Below, in pieces: positions 1-7,052 of a DNA stretch of 10,203 nt. The notes under the pieces were generated by a model. The model saw only the letters and a program-made list of their open reading frames with translations, ran no database searches and was not told the origin of the DNA. The position numbers and the translations under genes were made by a program. The DNA lies in the NCBI GenBank assembly GCA_934454005.1, contig CAKSGI010000058.1, positions 1 to 10,203 on the forward strand, written 5' to 3'. Within the stretch, counting starts at the first letter, position 1. The number at the start of each line of letters is the position of its first letter. This stretch comes from an uncultured Eubacteriales bacterium. Lineage in GTDB: Bacteria; Bacillota_A; Clostridia; Oscillospirales; Acutalibacteraceae.

Positions 1-8
1 TTTGCTTT

Positions 9-160
9 TTAATGGAAAAACTTAATTTTATCTATTTTTTCAATTGGTTTAAATCTTTCATATTGAATCTTTTCTTTAAATCTGAAAGGAATATAAGATT
101 TATAATATTTTATTAAACTCTTTCCATCCTTTTTATTTTCTTTAATTCTTCTTGTTATTA
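9..160 (-). pseudogene. Detached 3' fragment of tcpE, copy 1 (frame intact, no start)
   Basis: On the minus strand this stretch encodes the last ~49 residues of TcpE, from ITRRIKENKKD to KIKFFH and the stop, with only two or three amino-acid changes (for example S to P in the YIS motif and G to D near the end). The frame is open through to the stop. However, an in-frame TAG lies just upstream in the spacer, and there is no start codon or ribosome-binding site, so it cannot be an independent gene as it stands. It is a duplicated tail of the adjacent tcpE. The intact frame suggests it is either younger than copy 2 or has been corrected by recombination with the real gene. Confidence 0.85.
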
Positions 161-230
161 AATTTGACTAAATTTAATAACTTTTCTAAAATATATATTG
201 ATGATTATTTTTTTTCATAAATTTTCTTAA

Positions 231-264
231 AAATAGATAGGTATTGGTTTCAACCTATCTATTT
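231..264 (-). terminator. Perfect 12-bp stem hairpin in repeat spacer 1
   Basis: AAATAGATAGGT (231-242) and its exact reverse complement (253-264) flank a 10-base loop. On the minus strand the right half is followed by a short run of T, as in an intrinsic terminator, although the stem is A+T-rich. It lies in the spacer between tcpE-tail copies 1 and 2 and is repeated at 489-522. It could instead be an attenuator or an RNA-processing site. Confidence 0.55.
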
Positions 265-269
265 GCTTT

Positions 270-420
270 TTAATGGGAAAATTTAATTTTATCTATCTTT
301 TCGATTGGTTTAAATCTTTCATGTTAAATCTTTTCCTTAAATCTGAAAGAAATATAAGATTTATAATATTTTATTAAACTCTTTCCATCCTTTTTGTTTT
401 CTTTAATTTTCTTGTTATTA
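270..420 (-). pseudogene. Detached 3' fragment of tcpE, copy 2 (frameshifted and with early stop)
   Basis: This is the same tcpE tail as copy 1 but decayed. One base is missing near 409 relative to the gene, which shifts the frame. An in-frame TAA at 324-326 replaces the CAA codon seen in the gene. It has no start codon or ribosome-binding site. It also carries more substitutions relative to tcpE than copy 1 does, so it is either older or evolves without constraint. Confidence 0.85.
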
Positions 421-488
421 AATTTGACTAATTTTAAGAAATTCTCTAAAATACATATTGTTTAATATTTTTTCATAGATTTTCTTAA

Positions 489-522
489 AAATAGATAGGT
501 ATTGGTTGCAACCTATCTATTT
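489..522 (-). terminator. Perfect 12-bp stem hairpin just downstream of tcpE
   Basis: The arms at 489-500 and 511-522 are the same as those of the hairpin at 231-264; only the loop differs (one base). On the minus strand it follows the tcpE stop directly, after an AAAAGGAG ribosome-binding-like sequence, and is followed by five T residues. Transcripts leaving tcpE would meet it before any next gene. It is a likely terminator or attenuator between tcpE and the rest of the transfer operon. Confidence 0.6.
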
Positions 523-528
523 CTCCTT

Positions 529-885
529 TTAATGGAAAAACTTAATTTTACCTATCTTTTCAATTGGTTTAAACCTTTCATATTGAATCTTTTCCTTAAA
601 TCTGAAAGAAATATAAGATTTATAATATTTTATTAAACTCTTTCCATCCTTTTTATTTTCTTTAATTCTTCTTGTTATTAGGTATGGAATAATTCCAAAC
701 TTAATCATTCCTGGTATTGGTATTTTAGCAAATTGATCTATTAATAAAATACTTACTGATAAAGAAAAAAAACATATTGCTACTGATGGATTAATAGGGG
801 CAGGAAGCTTTATACTTCCTATGCTGTACCAATTTTGCTCTACAGTGTGAACTTTATTATAGCTTCTTAAAATTATCTCTTCCAA
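529..885 (-). CDS. tcpE: TcpE-family conjugation membrane protein
   Basis: The 118-residue product matches the TcpE family, known in clostridial tcp loci and Tn916-type elements as a small membrane component of the transfer apparatus. The conserved opening RSYNKVHTVEQNWYSI is followed by a KLPAPI segment, two closely spaced hydrophobic stretches (about residues 32-52 and 56-70) and a basic C-terminal tail. The start is a TTG directly after the TAA of tcpD, with GGGGTGAGG just upstream. No ATG is placed well, and the family motif begins within a few residues of this TTG. The zero spacing implies translational coupling to tcpD. Residues ~70-118 are encoded in the segment duplicated twice further downstream. 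An AAAAGGAG follows the stop, as if for a next gene, but a hairpin comes instead. Confidence 0.88.
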   Translation of the reverse strand: MEEIILRSYNKVHTVEQNWYSIGSIKLPAPINPSVAICFFSLSVSILLIDQFAKIPIPGMIKFGIIPYLITRRIKENKKDGKSLIKYYKSYISFRFKEKIQYERFKPIEKIGKIKFFH

Positions 886-1224
886 TTACCTCACCCCAAA
901 TATTTCAATAACCCAGTTACCGAAGTTTTCTAGCATAGTTGGATTTTTTACAAAAACTAATAATACTCCACCTATTACAATTGAAGCAATCATTTTAACT
1001 GTGTTATTTTTGTTATATGCTCTAGCTGCCATTATAAATGCAACTCCAATTACAACCCAAAATATCTGATCTAGAAACCACCTTGAAGCATTTTCAGCAA
1101 CATTAGGTGCTGCAAATACTGGCGTTGCAATTCCAATAGATAAATAAAGTGTTATAAATGCTGCTTTTATTTGCTGCTTTCTATTTGTAACCTTGTTTTT
1201 AATATTGTTTAATAAATTTCTCAT
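886..1224 (-). CDS. tcpD: TcpD-like small membrane protein of the transfer apparatus
   Basis: The 112-residue protein has a basic N-terminus, then a hydrophobic stretch at ~20-38 ending in TPVFAAP, which looks like a signal-peptidase site, and two further hydrophobic segments at ~52-68 and ~78-93. Position between tcpC and tcpE, size and topology fit TcpD of the pCW3 locus. A long leader with an AxA-type site followed by two membrane segments also resembles VirB2-type pilins; that comparison is my inference. The ATG at 1224 has a strong GGAGGG site. It lies 22 bp after tcpC, and its stop directly abuts the TTG start of tcpE. Confidence 0.82.
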   Translation of the reverse strand: MRNLLNNIKNKVTNRKQQIKAAFITLYLSIGIATPVFAAPNVAENASRWFLDQIFWVVIGVAFIMAARAYNKNNTVKMIASIVIGGVLLVFVKNPTMLENFGNWVIEIFGVR

Positions 1225-1246
1225 TGTATTAATCCCTCCAAATCTT

Positions 1247-2263
1247 TTACTTTATGTTTAAAGTTCTAGTATCCATACTTTCAATTAAATATTTATCACC
1301 TTCAAAAACTAAATCTAAATTAACTTTTTGCTTTAAATTTTTTCCTGAAGAAGTTATTTTATTTTCAACAATGGCTTTGTACTTATTTGAGCCTAAGACA
1401 ATAACCTTTATTGATTCTATTCCGTTGAAGTTATTATCAGATCTAACAGCTTTTATGCTACCTGGTGTTTTCAAGAAATAATCTACTTGTGTTTGATCTT
1501 CTTGATAATAAGATTTTAAAAATTGATTTAAACTATCTTTTATTGCATTAGTTGTATCATTATTAGCTACTTCTTTTCCTAAATAACTATCTTTAAGTTT
1601 GTAATTTACTTTTTCAGGAGCTGCTACTAGTAAAGGTGCATCTTCAACAATCATATTCCCATTTTCATCAAAGTAAATTGGCACTTTTACATATACATCT
1701 CTCTGATTAATATCATATTGTCTTTTGGTTACATCCTGGATTTTATCTTGTTCTGGTTTTTCAGTTCTAAACTGAACTTTCGCATAAACAAATACATCTA
1801 CTTGAGTTTCTGAATATCTTTCAACTGAGTAGGCCTTAACATAATCTGTTGTCATATAACCACTTCTATCTAAAGAGTTAATTATTTCTTTATCCATATA
1901 TTTGCTTAATCTATTAGTGTAGTCTTCAGAATCTCCAAAAAATAAATTAAAGTATTCTTCTGTAAAATTTTCTGCAAAAGAAAAAGCCCTACTCTCTAAT
2001 AAATTTTCCTTTGAGAGCTTGGCTTCAAAATTCTTTTGACTATCTAAGATAGAATTAATTGGATCAGGCCTTAAAACACTTATAGCACCTCTAATTATTA
2101 GAAATACTATTAATGCCCATAATGTAAATCTTGCGACCCTAATTCCTGTAGCACTTTTAAGTTTAACAGGCTTATCTAAGAATTTCTTCTTACTTTTATC
2201 CTTATTTTTTTCTTTTGTTTCTTTATCAATTTTTTCATTAGTGCCTTTTTTCTTAAAAAACAT
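1247..2263 (-). CDS. tcpC: TcpC, VirB8-like conjugation scaffold protein
   Basis: This is a bitopic membrane protein of 338 residues. A highly charged, lysine-rich cytoplasmic segment (1-40) precedes one transmembrane helix (~44-64) and a large extracytoplasmic part (~65-338). TcpC of pCW3 (about 359 residues) has this layout; its outer part has two NTF2-like domains related to VirB8 and it is needed for efficient transfer. Here two similar-sized folds of mixed strands and helices can be seen (about 95-220 and 235-338), consistent with that. The ATG at 2263 follows GGAGTGTGATGAA, 24 bp after tcpA. It sits in the tcpA-C-D-E operon and probably bridges the coupling ATPase and the channel. Confidence 0.88.
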   Translation of the reverse strand: MFFKKKGTNEKIDKETKEKNKDKSKKKFLDKPVKLKSATGIRVARFTLWALIVFLIIRGAISVLRPDPINSILDSQKNFEAKLSKENLLESRAFSFAENFTEEYFNLFFGDSEDYTNRLSKYMDKEIINSLDRSGYMTTDYVKAYSVERYSETQVDVFVYAKVQFRTEKPEQDKIQDVTKRQYDINQRDVYVKVPIYFDENGNMIVEDAPLLVAAPEKVNYKLKDSYLGKEVANNDTTNAIKDSLNQFLKSYYQEDQTQVDYFLKTPGSIKAVRSDNNFNGIESIKVIVLGSNKYKAIVENKITSSGKNLKQKVNLDLVFEGDKYLIESMDTRTLNIK

Positions 2264-2287
2264 TTCATCACACTCCTTTTCTTAATA

Positions 2288-3991
2288 TTAATCTATATAA
2301 TAATCATCCATTTCATTTGAAATAGTTGATTTCTTAACTTCTGCTTTATTTTCCATGTCTCTTTTTTCAGATGTCCAGTTAATAATTCCACTTTCAAATT
2401 CATCCAGATTATCTTCGGCTAAAATATCATCTTCAATAATTTCATTCTCTTTTGTCTTTCTTTTAAATTTAAATATCTTTACTTTATCTTTTAATTTTTC
2501 TATTAAAGTATTTAAATTAAATTTCTTTTGTTTTTTATTAACTTTTCTAGGATAAAGCTCTTCTCCATCATCGCATCCAACATCACCTCCAACAAGTAAT
2601 CTATCACTTGGTACTTTCACTTTTCTTAAATCTTTATCATCATCAAAGAAATATCCTTGAAACTCTATCATTTCTCCTGCATTTTGATATATCATCTTTC
2701 CCTTTACTTTAGGTAATGAAGCTGCTGAAGGATCATCTAAAACAATCTCTGAAGCTTTTCCTGAAGGAACTCTTCCACAAATTCTTCCAGTAACATTACT
2801 TCTAATTTGACCATTAACAACATTAGCATCAGGACGTTGTATTCCAAATATCATGTGTATTCCTGTTGCTCTTGCAACTCTACCAAAGGATGATAATATA
2901 CCAGTAATTTCATCTGCTATTTCTTTTTCTTCCTTAGGTACAGAATTAGGATCTATTACTTCTGCAAGTTCATCAATAACTAAAAGCACTCTATACATCT
3001 TCTTAGAGCTTTTTTTGTTATATTGATTTATATTTTTAGCTCCTACTTCTAATAAAGCCTTTTGTCTCAATCCATTTTCTTTAACTAAAGTTTTTAAAAC
3101 TTCTAAAAGCTTTGGCCTATCAATAATGGTTTCTCCATATCTTTTATATCCATCAGAAAACTCTAAACCGGCTTTAAAATCTACAAAAAAACATTTATGT
3201 CCACGTGCTAAAAACTGCCAAACAATAGATCTTATAGTTACAGATTTACCTGAGCCTGTTGCCCCTGCTACTAAAAAGTGAGGATCCACATCAAAGTCAA
3301 CTACTATTTCTTCTACTTCATTTCTTCCTATGGAAACTAAGTTATCCTTTTCTTTTATAACATTGTCATTCCAATATAAAGTTACTTTTTTTCTTTCTTC
3401 TTCAGTTTTTTCTTCTCCAGTTCCTCCAGGCATAACTAAAACTCCTGGAACAGTTTTTAAAATAACTTCATCCTTTCTCTTACCTTGCTTTATCTCTTTA
3501 ATTGATATATTTAAATTTGTTTCAATATCTTCTTTTTTCTTTTTCCACTCAGAAAATTTAACCAATCCTCTAAATTTATATATTTCATAACCTACATTAT
3601 CTTTATATTTATATAAAAGCATAGGTGGTCTTCCATCTTGACCTACAATTCCCGCTGTTTCTAATGCAGCTGACAGCTTCTTATTGCCACCACTTCCTGA
3701 AATAATGTTTAAATATAAAATAAATGAAATAACAAAAAAGATTAAATAATCTAAAACAGTATTATTAATATTGGTTGTGTTATTTATTTTTAAGTTACTT
3801 ATAATGCTGAAATTCTTAAACAAAGGAATTAATGGGATCAGAAAATTAATTAAAGATCCTAATAGAAGTTTTCTATTTCTAAGCTTTTTAGTACCATAAA
3901 AAATTCCTTTAGCAATACCAACTATAAAGTCTTTAATAATAATAAATAAACTTCTAATTAACTCTTCTATGTCTTTATCTAATCCATCCAT
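2288..3991 (-). CDS. tcpA: TcpA, FtsK/SpoIIIE-type DNA translocase (coupling protein)
   Basis: The 567-residue product has two N-terminal membrane segments (~42-58 and ~80-98), a linker, and an FtsK-type P-loop ATPase. Walker A is GATGSGKS at 243-250, Walker B is LLVIDE at 336-341, and a sensor-like FGIQRPDA lies at ~382-389. A charged, probably disordered tail follows from ~480. In the pCW3 family TcpA is the essential coupling protein that delivers or pumps plasmid DNA into the transfer channel at the membrane. All motifs are intact. The ATG at 3991 comes directly after the TAG of a 58-residue ORF, and its ribosome-binding site (AGTGGGGGG) lies inside that ORF, so the two are probably coupled. 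tcpC follows after 24 bp. Confidence 0.95.
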   Translation of the reverse strand: MDGLDKDIEELIRSLFIIIKDFIVGIAKGIFYGTKKLRNRKLLLGSLINFLIPLIPLFKNFSIISNLKINNTTNINNTVLDYLIFFVISFILYLNIISGSGGNKKLSAALETAGIVGQDGRPPMLLYKYKDNVGYEIYKFRGLVKFSEWKKKKEDIETNLNISIKEIKQGKRKDEVILKTVPGVLVMPGGTGEEKTEEERKKVTLYWNDNVIKEKDNLVSIGRNEVEEIVVDFDVDPHFLVAGATGSGKSVTIRSIVWQFLARGHKCFFVDFKAGLEFSDGYKRYGETIIDRPKLLEVLKTLVKENGLRQKALLEVGAKNINQYNKKSSKKMYRVLLVIDELAEVIDPNSVPKEEKEIADEITGILSSFGRVARATGIHMIFGIQRPDANVVNGQIRSNVTGRICGRVPSGKASEIVLDDPSAASLPKVKGKMIYQNAGEMIEFQGYFFDDDKDLRKVKVPSDRLLVGGDVGCDDGEELYPRKVNKKQKKFNLNTLIEKLKDKVKIFKFKRKTKENEIIEDDILAEDNLDEFESGIINWTSEKRDMENKAEVKKSTISNEMDDYYID

Positions 3992-4168
3992 CTACATCCC
4001 CCCACTCCAAATTCTAAATATCCAAATTGCAAGTTTTTTTAATTGTCTAATAAATCTTTTTAACTTTCTAATAAGTTTTTTTCCTTTGAAAAATACCCTT
4101 GATATTATTGAATAGGCTATACTTAAGCCTATTACTGTTACAACAATAACAACTATTTGATCTGTCAT
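3992..4168 (-). CDS. 58-residue membrane peptide immediately upstream of tcpA
   Basis: The translation begins MTDQIVVIVVTVIGLSIAYS, giving one N-terminal membrane helix (~5-23). A very basic stretch (FFKGKKLIRKLKRFIRQLKKL) and a short hydrophobic end (AIWIFRIW) follow. The start at 4168 has a strong AGAAAGGAG site seven bases upstream, and the stop directly touches the tcpA ATG. The tcpA ribosome-binding site lies within its last codons. The context suggests a small transfer protein made together with TcpA. It could correspond to the small, poorly studied tcpB of pCW3, but I cannot confirm that from memory. It may alternatively serve mainly to couple translation. Confidence 0.75.
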   Translation of the reverse strand: MTDQIVVIVVTVIGLSIAYSIISRVFFKGKKLIRKLKRFIRQLKKLAIWIFRIWSGGM

Positions 4169-4203
4169 TTAATTTCTCCTTTCTAAAAATTTATAAAAAA
4201 ATA

Positions 4204-4225
4204 AAATCTAATAAAACTTAGATTC
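4204..4225 (-). terminator. Weak hairpin with T-run after the 95-residue ORF
   Basis: AATCTAA (4205-4211) pairs with TTAGATT (4218-4224) around a 6-base loop. On the minus strand the hairpin is followed by TTATTTTTTT. It lies between the stop of the 95-residue ORF (4257) and the ribosome-binding site of the 58-residue ORF, so it could lower transcription into tcpA. The stem is short and A+T-rich, so any effect would be modest. Confidence 0.4.
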
Positions 4226-4256
4226 TATAATTTCTCAATATTTAATTTATATAAAT

Positions 4257-4544
4257 TTAAATAAGACTATCGTTATAAAATAACTCAATATTTATTAGTC
4301 TTCCATTAGCAGTAAAATACTTCTTTAAATAAGGTTTTTCATTTTGAATATTTATTATTTTTATTTTATCAATACTATATTCTTCACTATCTTCTAATTC
4401 AATAATTACAAATCCATTATCATATTTAGCATTTATAACATTTAACTGGACAACATCTTTTATTTCGTTAGCTTTTTTATTCAAAATCACTATTGTTCCA
4501 ATTAACAGAATACAAATTCCAATTAAAAATATTCTTCCTCTCAT
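4257..4544 (-). CDS. Small membrane-anchored protein of unknown function (95 residues)
   Basis: I do not recognise a family. The product has a single N-terminal membrane helix (~4-21, IFLIGICILLIGTIVIL) followed by a ~70-residue charged domain rich in predicted beta strands, probably exposed outside the membrane. The ATG at 4544 is preceded by AAAGGATG at a slightly long spacing. It lies between the tcpM terminator (4581-4621) and a second weak hairpin (4204-4225), so it may be expressed partly by read-through. Its layout resembles that of the 104-residue protein on the other side of tcpM, though I see no clear sequence match. Its place inside the tcp block suggests an accessory role in transfer. 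Confidence 0.72.
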   Translation of the reverse strand: MRGRIFLIGICILLIGTIVILNKKANEIKDVVQLNVINAKYDNGFVIIELEDSEEYSIDKIKIINIQNEKPYLKKYFTANGRLINIELFYNDSLI

Positions 4545-4580
4545 AAATATTCATCATCCTTTCCCATTAAATAAATAAAA

Positions 4581-4621
4581 AAGAACTAAAGTTTAAAATG
4601 TAAATTTAAACTTTAATTCTT
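4581..4621 (-). terminator. Terminator overlapping the end of tcpM
   Basis: The arms 4581-4597 and 4605-4621 pair over 17 positions, all Watson-Crick except one G-U in the minus-strand RNA, around a 7-base loop. A long T-rich run (TTTTATTTATTT) follows. The first arm lies inside the last codons and stop of tcpM. It is A+T-rich but long and is the best-formed terminator in the transfer block. It separates tcpM from the genes leading into tcpA. Confidence 0.7.
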
Positions 4622-5406
4622 TTGCTATATAAATATTTTTTAGAAGTTTCAAACTTTGAATGTCTTAATGCAGCTTTGACTTCTTCTTCAATAATTTTTT
4701 CTTTTTCATCTTCATTAACTTCAACTAATTCTTTCATTAGTTCTTTTTTAACTAGCTTTGCATAAGCTCTTCTAAGATCATGACATTTGAATCCTAATTC
4801 TTGAGCTTTGGCTTGCATAGTTCTTGTAGCATAGAATAGTTTTTCATCATTATCTTTATCTTGTAAAAAGTTTTTTAATTTATTAGATAAATATTTATCT
4901 TCTAAACATTTAACTTCTCCATATTTGCCACCTTTTCCATCTCTAACAGTTACAAATATATCATTATTTTTTATTTCTATATCTTCTTTTATAAGAGCTT
5001 CTACTTCAAAAACTCTTAATCCTGAAACAATCATTAATCTATAAGCCAATCTAAGCTTTTCATCTCTAATTCTATTTATTCTTCTTAACCTATCTTTTAA
5101 CTCATAAGGCTCATAACTTTTATGTCTATTTTCACTTTTATTTTTTATAATTGATTTTAAATCATCTTCAGGAATAATATTTATATTTTTATTATTATCT
5201 TGAATCAATCTTATAGAATTTATTACCTGGCTTAATTCAGTTTTATTTTTTATAGATTTTAAATTATTTAAAATATCATTATTTTTACTATCTCTATTGT
5301 TATAAAAAAATCTTTTAAAAGAACTTAAGTAACATCTTTTTGTATTATCTCTAAGTTTCTTTTTATTTAATTCATTTTCTAAAATATTAATATATTCTTT
5401 ATCCAT
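4606..5406 (-). CDS. tcpM: TcpM-like tyrosine recombinase acting as conjugative relaxase
   Basis: The 266-residue protein has a helical N-terminal DNA-binding part (~1-85) and a tyrosine-recombinase catalytic domain (~95-266). The usual residues are present: R131 in SGLRVFE, K158 in RDGKGGK, H209 and R212 in CHDLRRAY, H249 in LRHS, and Y258 (Y260 is an alternative) near the C-terminus. In pCW3 the matching gene, once called intP, encodes TcpM, reported to act as an unconventional relaxase at oriT instead of a MOB-type enzyme. The position between an oriT-like spacer and tcpA supports that role. A plain integrase/resolvase is the alternative. The ATG at 5406 has AAAGGA upstream at a longish spacing. 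A terminator overlaps the 3' end. Confidence 0.88.
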   Translation of the reverse strand: MDKEYINILENELNKKKLRDNTKRCYLSSFKRFFYNNRDSKNNDILNNLKSIKNKTELSQVINSIRLIQDNNKNINIIPEDDLKSIIKNKSENRHKSYEPYELKDRLRRINRIRDEKLRLAYRLMIVSGLRVFEVEALIKEDIEIKNNDIFVTVRDGKGGKYGEVKCLEDKYLSNKLKNFLQDKDNDEKLFYATRTMQAKAQELGFKCHDLRRAYAKLVKKELMKELVEVNEDEKEKIIEEEVKAALRHSKFETSKKYLYSKRIKV

Positions 5407-5480
5407 ATCACAAAAAATCCTTTAATATATTTATACAACTAATGATATTCCATAATTTTAAAAAATTCTATCAAAACTTT

Positions 5481-5795
5481 TTAATTACTGATATTCTTCA
5501 CTTCATCAATCACAATCTTATTATTTTTTTTATTTTCTTTAATTGTAACATCTATTTCCTGATTCAATTTATCTCTTACCTTATAATAAAAAGCTCTATC
5601 ATCTTTAAAAATTATTTCTCCATCCACTTCTAAAACAGTTTCAAATTTCCCCTTATCTTTATCTATAATAAATTCTATTACCTTAGCTTTTTTATCTACT
5701 GGCTCTCCATAAGAAATAGTTTTATAGATATCTATATACAACCATAAAAAAAGTATTGTAAATATAGTTAATATAATTTTTTCAAAGTATCTCAT
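5481..5795 (-). CDS. Small membrane-anchored protein of unknown function (104 residues)
   Basis: I do not recognise this protein. It has an N-terminal membrane helix (~6-22, KIILTIFTILFLWLYI) and then an ~80-residue charged domain that looks largely beta-stranded, followed by a lysine-rich region and a short acidic end. The domain is probably extracytoplasmic. The ATG at 5795 has AGAAAGGAAA upstream and overlaps the stop of a possible 22-codon leader (5792-5860) in an ATGA arrangement. It sits between the oriT-like spacer and tcpM and is probably co-transcribed with tcpM, 74 bp away. Together with the 95-residue protein it is one of two similarly built small membrane proteins flanking the relaxase gene. 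Confidence 0.75.
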   Translation of the reverse strand: MRYFEKIILTIFTILFLWLYIDIYKTISYGEPVDKKAKVIEFIIDKDKGKFETVLEVDGEIIFKDDRAFYYKVRDKLNQEIDVTIKENKKNNKIVIDEVKNISN

Positions 5796-5860
5796 ATATA
5801 AAACAATTTCCTTTCTATATTTGCTAAATTTATTTTTTTATTTATATTAATCTCTTTCAT
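5792..5860 (-). CDS. Possible 22-residue leader ORF overlapping the 104-residue gene
   Basis: The ATG at 5858-5860 opens a 22-codon frame (MKEINI...LFYI) whose TGA overlaps the ATG of the next gene by two bases (ATGA). A GGAAGG lies upstream but about 16 bases away, which is far for a ribosome-binding site. The overlap suggests translational coupling, but so short a frame in A+T-rich DNA may be chance. Confidence 0.25.
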   Translation of the reverse strand: MKEININKKINLANIERKLFYI

Positions 5861-5921
5861 TGTATTTATCTCATTTCCTTCCAAAAATAATAACTTCTCT
5901 CTCCATTCTTTCCTTAATAAA

Positions 5922-5956
5922 AAATGATAACAATAGTTTCACTATTGCTATCATTT
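5922..5956. repeat. 16-bp inverted repeat at the tcpM-side edge of the oriT-like spacer
   Basis: The arms 5922-5937 and 5941-5956 pair at 15 of 16 positions around a three-base TTC loop. On the minus strand the hairpin is followed by TTTTTTATT, so it may be a terminator for transcripts coming from tcpK, separating them from the tcpM unit. Such a tight hairpin next to oriT could alternatively have a role in DNA processing. Confidence 0.75.
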
Positions 5957-6009
5957 CATATGAATCACTTACAATTCAACACTCTCCTCTCCCGCCCCCT
6001 CACCTCTCT

Positions 6010-6043
6010 AGGGAATGATGTTACTATCGTTCCATCATTCCCT
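6010..6043. repeat. Perfect 11-bp inverted repeat (oriT hairpin 1)
   Basis: AGGGAATGATG (6010-6020) and its exact complement CATCATTCCCT (6033-6043) enclose a 12-base loop, TTACTATCGTTC. Its right arm shares bases 6040-6043 with the left arm of the next hairpin, so the two cannot both form fully. Nine bases spanning the loop end (TATCGTTCC) recur inverted at 6269-6277, next to a candidate TcpK box. This is a plausible relaxase or accessory-protein site. Confidence 0.85.
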
Positions 6044-6079
6044 CTCGAATTTCCGTCTTACGCCGTCAATTCGAGGGGG
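6040..6079. repeat. 12-bp inverted repeat, one mismatch (oriT hairpin 2)
   Basis: The arms CCCTCTCGAATT (6040-6051) and AATTCGAGGGGG (6068-6079) pair at 11 of 12 positions around a 16-base loop that holds CCGTC twice (6053-6057 and 6063-6067). This is one of the most G+C-rich spots in the window. Hairpins with runs of C and G of this kind are common at origins of transfer in Gram-positive elements. Confidence 0.8.
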
Positions 6080-6180
6080 CATATATGTATATATCCATAT
6101 ACCATATTCGTCGTAATATTCCATTCATTCATAGTCTACTAACGTATCCTATTTCATTCATTACATATTACTTACTCTAT

Positions 6181-6208
6181 GGTATATATGTATATATACA
6201 TATATACC
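6181..6208. repeat. 28-bp perfect palindrome
   Basis: The sequence reads identically on both strands from GGTATATATGTATA at 6181 to its mirror ending at 6208, with no loop and no mismatch. Part of it (ATATATGTATATAT) recurs at 6081-6094, beside hairpin 2. It could bind a symmetric protein dimer or extrude as a cruciform. It is A+T-rich, so part of the symmetry comes from alternating TA, but the GG/CC ends and internal G and C positions are also symmetric. Confidence 0.9.
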
Positions 6209-6265
6209 CCATTATACGTATGGGTACTAAATACATTTAAACCTATTATTTATAGTATTTATATT

Positions 6266-6328
6266 GTGGGAACGATAAAAATTATTAAAATTCAAAGTTC
6301 CCACCTATGTTCCCACACGTGTTCCCAC
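6266..6328. promoter_or_regulatory. Candidate TcpK-binding boxes: three phased GTTCCCAC repeats plus one inverted copy
   Basis: GTTCCCAC occurs at 6297-6304, 6309-6316 and 6321-6328, exactly 12 bp apart. The inverted form GTGGGAAC lies at 6266-6273. Spacers between the direct copies are unrelated. In pCW3 TcpK is reported to bind a nine-base sequence present as tandem repeats within oriT. Position and size agree, so these are the likely sites here; that they are the same sequence as in pCW3 is inference. The repeats run into the 3' end of the tcpK-like gene and encode its last residues (VGTRVGT). Confidence 0.65.
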
Positions 6329-6646
6329 ATTCATTATTATGTTTTTTATAGTTTTATATGGCTCTTTTTCAATAACAATCTTTCTAAATGTTTTATCACC
6401 AATTCTAATCTTTTTAGTAAATCTGCTACGGTCATTATCACAAGAGATCCAACCTAAACTACGCCAAATTTTCATTTTTTCTTGTGGTAACATAAAATCT
6501 TTTTTTGATAATAACTCAAAAAAAATTTCTCTATCTACATAAATTTTATCATTATGATTTATTATTTTTTCTTTTAGTTTTACCATTAAAACTTCAACTA
6601 TTAATACATAATCTTTAGTTAAATTATTTAATAATTCAAAATCCAT
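6305..6646 (-). CDS. tcpK: TcpK-like winged-helix oriT-binding protein
   Basis: The 113-residue basic protein has a helical first half, a helix-turn-helix-like stretch (~38-64) and a strand-loop-strand 'wing' (WISCDNDRSRFTKKIRIGDKTFRKIVIE, residues ~66-92). TcpK of pCW3 is a dimeric winged-helix protein of about 102 residues that binds tandem sites in oriT mainly through its beta wing and is essential for transfer. Size, fold and position beside the repeats match. The last residues, VGTRVGT, are encoded by the GTGGGAAC repeats themselves, so the C-terminus is a by-product of, or constrained by, its own probable binding sites. The ATG at 6646 has AAGAAGG seven bases upstream. A TATAAT at 6680-6685 is a possible -10, without a clear -35. 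Confidence 0.65.
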   Translation of the reverse strand: MDFELLNNLTKDYVLIVEVLMVKLKEKIINHNDKIYVDREIFFELLSKKDFMLPQEKMKIWRSLGWISCDNDRSRFTKKIRIGDKTFRKIVIEKEPYKTIKNIIMNVGTRVGT

Positions 6647-6728
6647 TTTTCAGCCTTCTTTCTATTATGTTTTATATAAATTATAAAGCATTTTTGAATA
6701 AAAAAATAAGCTAAAAAATGTTTATATT

Positions 6729-6914
6729 TTAATTTTGTAGCTTATCATATTCATCTGCTTTTTTAAATTTTTCTTCTAAAATTTCTTGATTTTCATTAAA
6801 TACTTCAAGATGTTTTTCAGCTAGCCAATCCTTATAGTCAATTCCTTTTTCCTTTAAAATAATTTCAATAATTTTCTTTGAAATCCCTTTATTGTTTTCT
6901 TTTTTAACAGCCAT
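6729..6914 (-). CDS. Small helical protein of unknown function (61 residues)
   Basis: I do not recognise this protein. It is basic at the start (MAVKKENNKGISKKI) and becomes acidic and probably coiled-coil towards the end (LEVFNENQEILEEKFKKADEYDKL). There is no membrane segment or metal motif. The ATG at 6914 has a strong GAAAGGAG site. It lies 82 bp before tcpK in the same direction and may be read with it. Its place next to the TcpK-like gene and oriT makes an accessory or regulatory role possible, but nothing in the sequence proves one. Confidence 0.72.
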   Translation of the reverse strand: MAVKKENNKGISKKIIEIILKEKGIDYKDWLAEKHLEVFNENQEILEEKFKKADEYDKLQN

Positions 6915-6954
6915 TATAATAGCTCCTTTCTTAAAATATTTTTATATTTATAAT

Positions 6955-7052
6955 TTAATTATTAATTGCTACTAACAATTCATAAGCTTTAATTTCTGTG
7001 TCATATACTGTATATTAGCTTTTAATAATACATTGCCATTATTATCTTTAAT
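6955..7052 (-). pseudogene. Possible remnant of a short coding sequence
   Basis: The spacer after the ribbon-helix-helix gene holds two adjoining open stretches in different frames that read like protein: IKDNNGNVLLKANI from 7052, and YTVYDTEIKAYELLVAINN ending at the TAA at 6955. A one-base change near the join would fuse them into one ~35-codon frame. No start codon or ribosome-binding site is present. It may be a broken small gene, or chance in A+T-rich DNA. Confidence 0.25.

Larger units (their letters stand above)
1..680. repeat. Tandem 260-bp repeat array built from the 3' end of tcpE plus a spacer
   Basis: Three copies of one ~160-bp segment occupy 1-160, 262-420 and 520-680. The rightmost is the real end of tcpE; the other two are free-standing. 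Their right ends (160, 420, 680) are exactly 260 bp apart, and ~100-bp spacers that also resemble each other lie between them (161-261, 421-519). All three copies share the sequence up to CTTGTTATTA. Beyond that the gene continues with tcpE coding sequence, while the two extra copies continue with the same spacer. The bases at the left edge match those that follow copy 2 rather than those that follow the gene, so at least one more unit probably lies outside the window. The copies differ at several positions, so the duplication is not brand new. Confidence 0.93.
5990..6330. other. Candidate origin of transfer (oriT) region
   Basis: This gene-free spacer between the tcpK-like gene and the tcpM side is unlike its surroundings. 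It contains the only G+C-rich patches of the left two thirds, two overlapping hairpins (6010-6043 and 6040-6079), a 28-bp perfect palindrome (6181-6208) and three phased GTTCCCAC repeats with one inverted copy. In pCW3, oriT lies in the spacer upstream of tcpM and carries tandem nine-base TcpK-binding sites, which this arrangement fits closely. The nick position cannot be read from the sequence. I see no convincing gene in the spacer (5796-6304) on either strand apart from the possible tiny leader ORF. Confidence 0.6.
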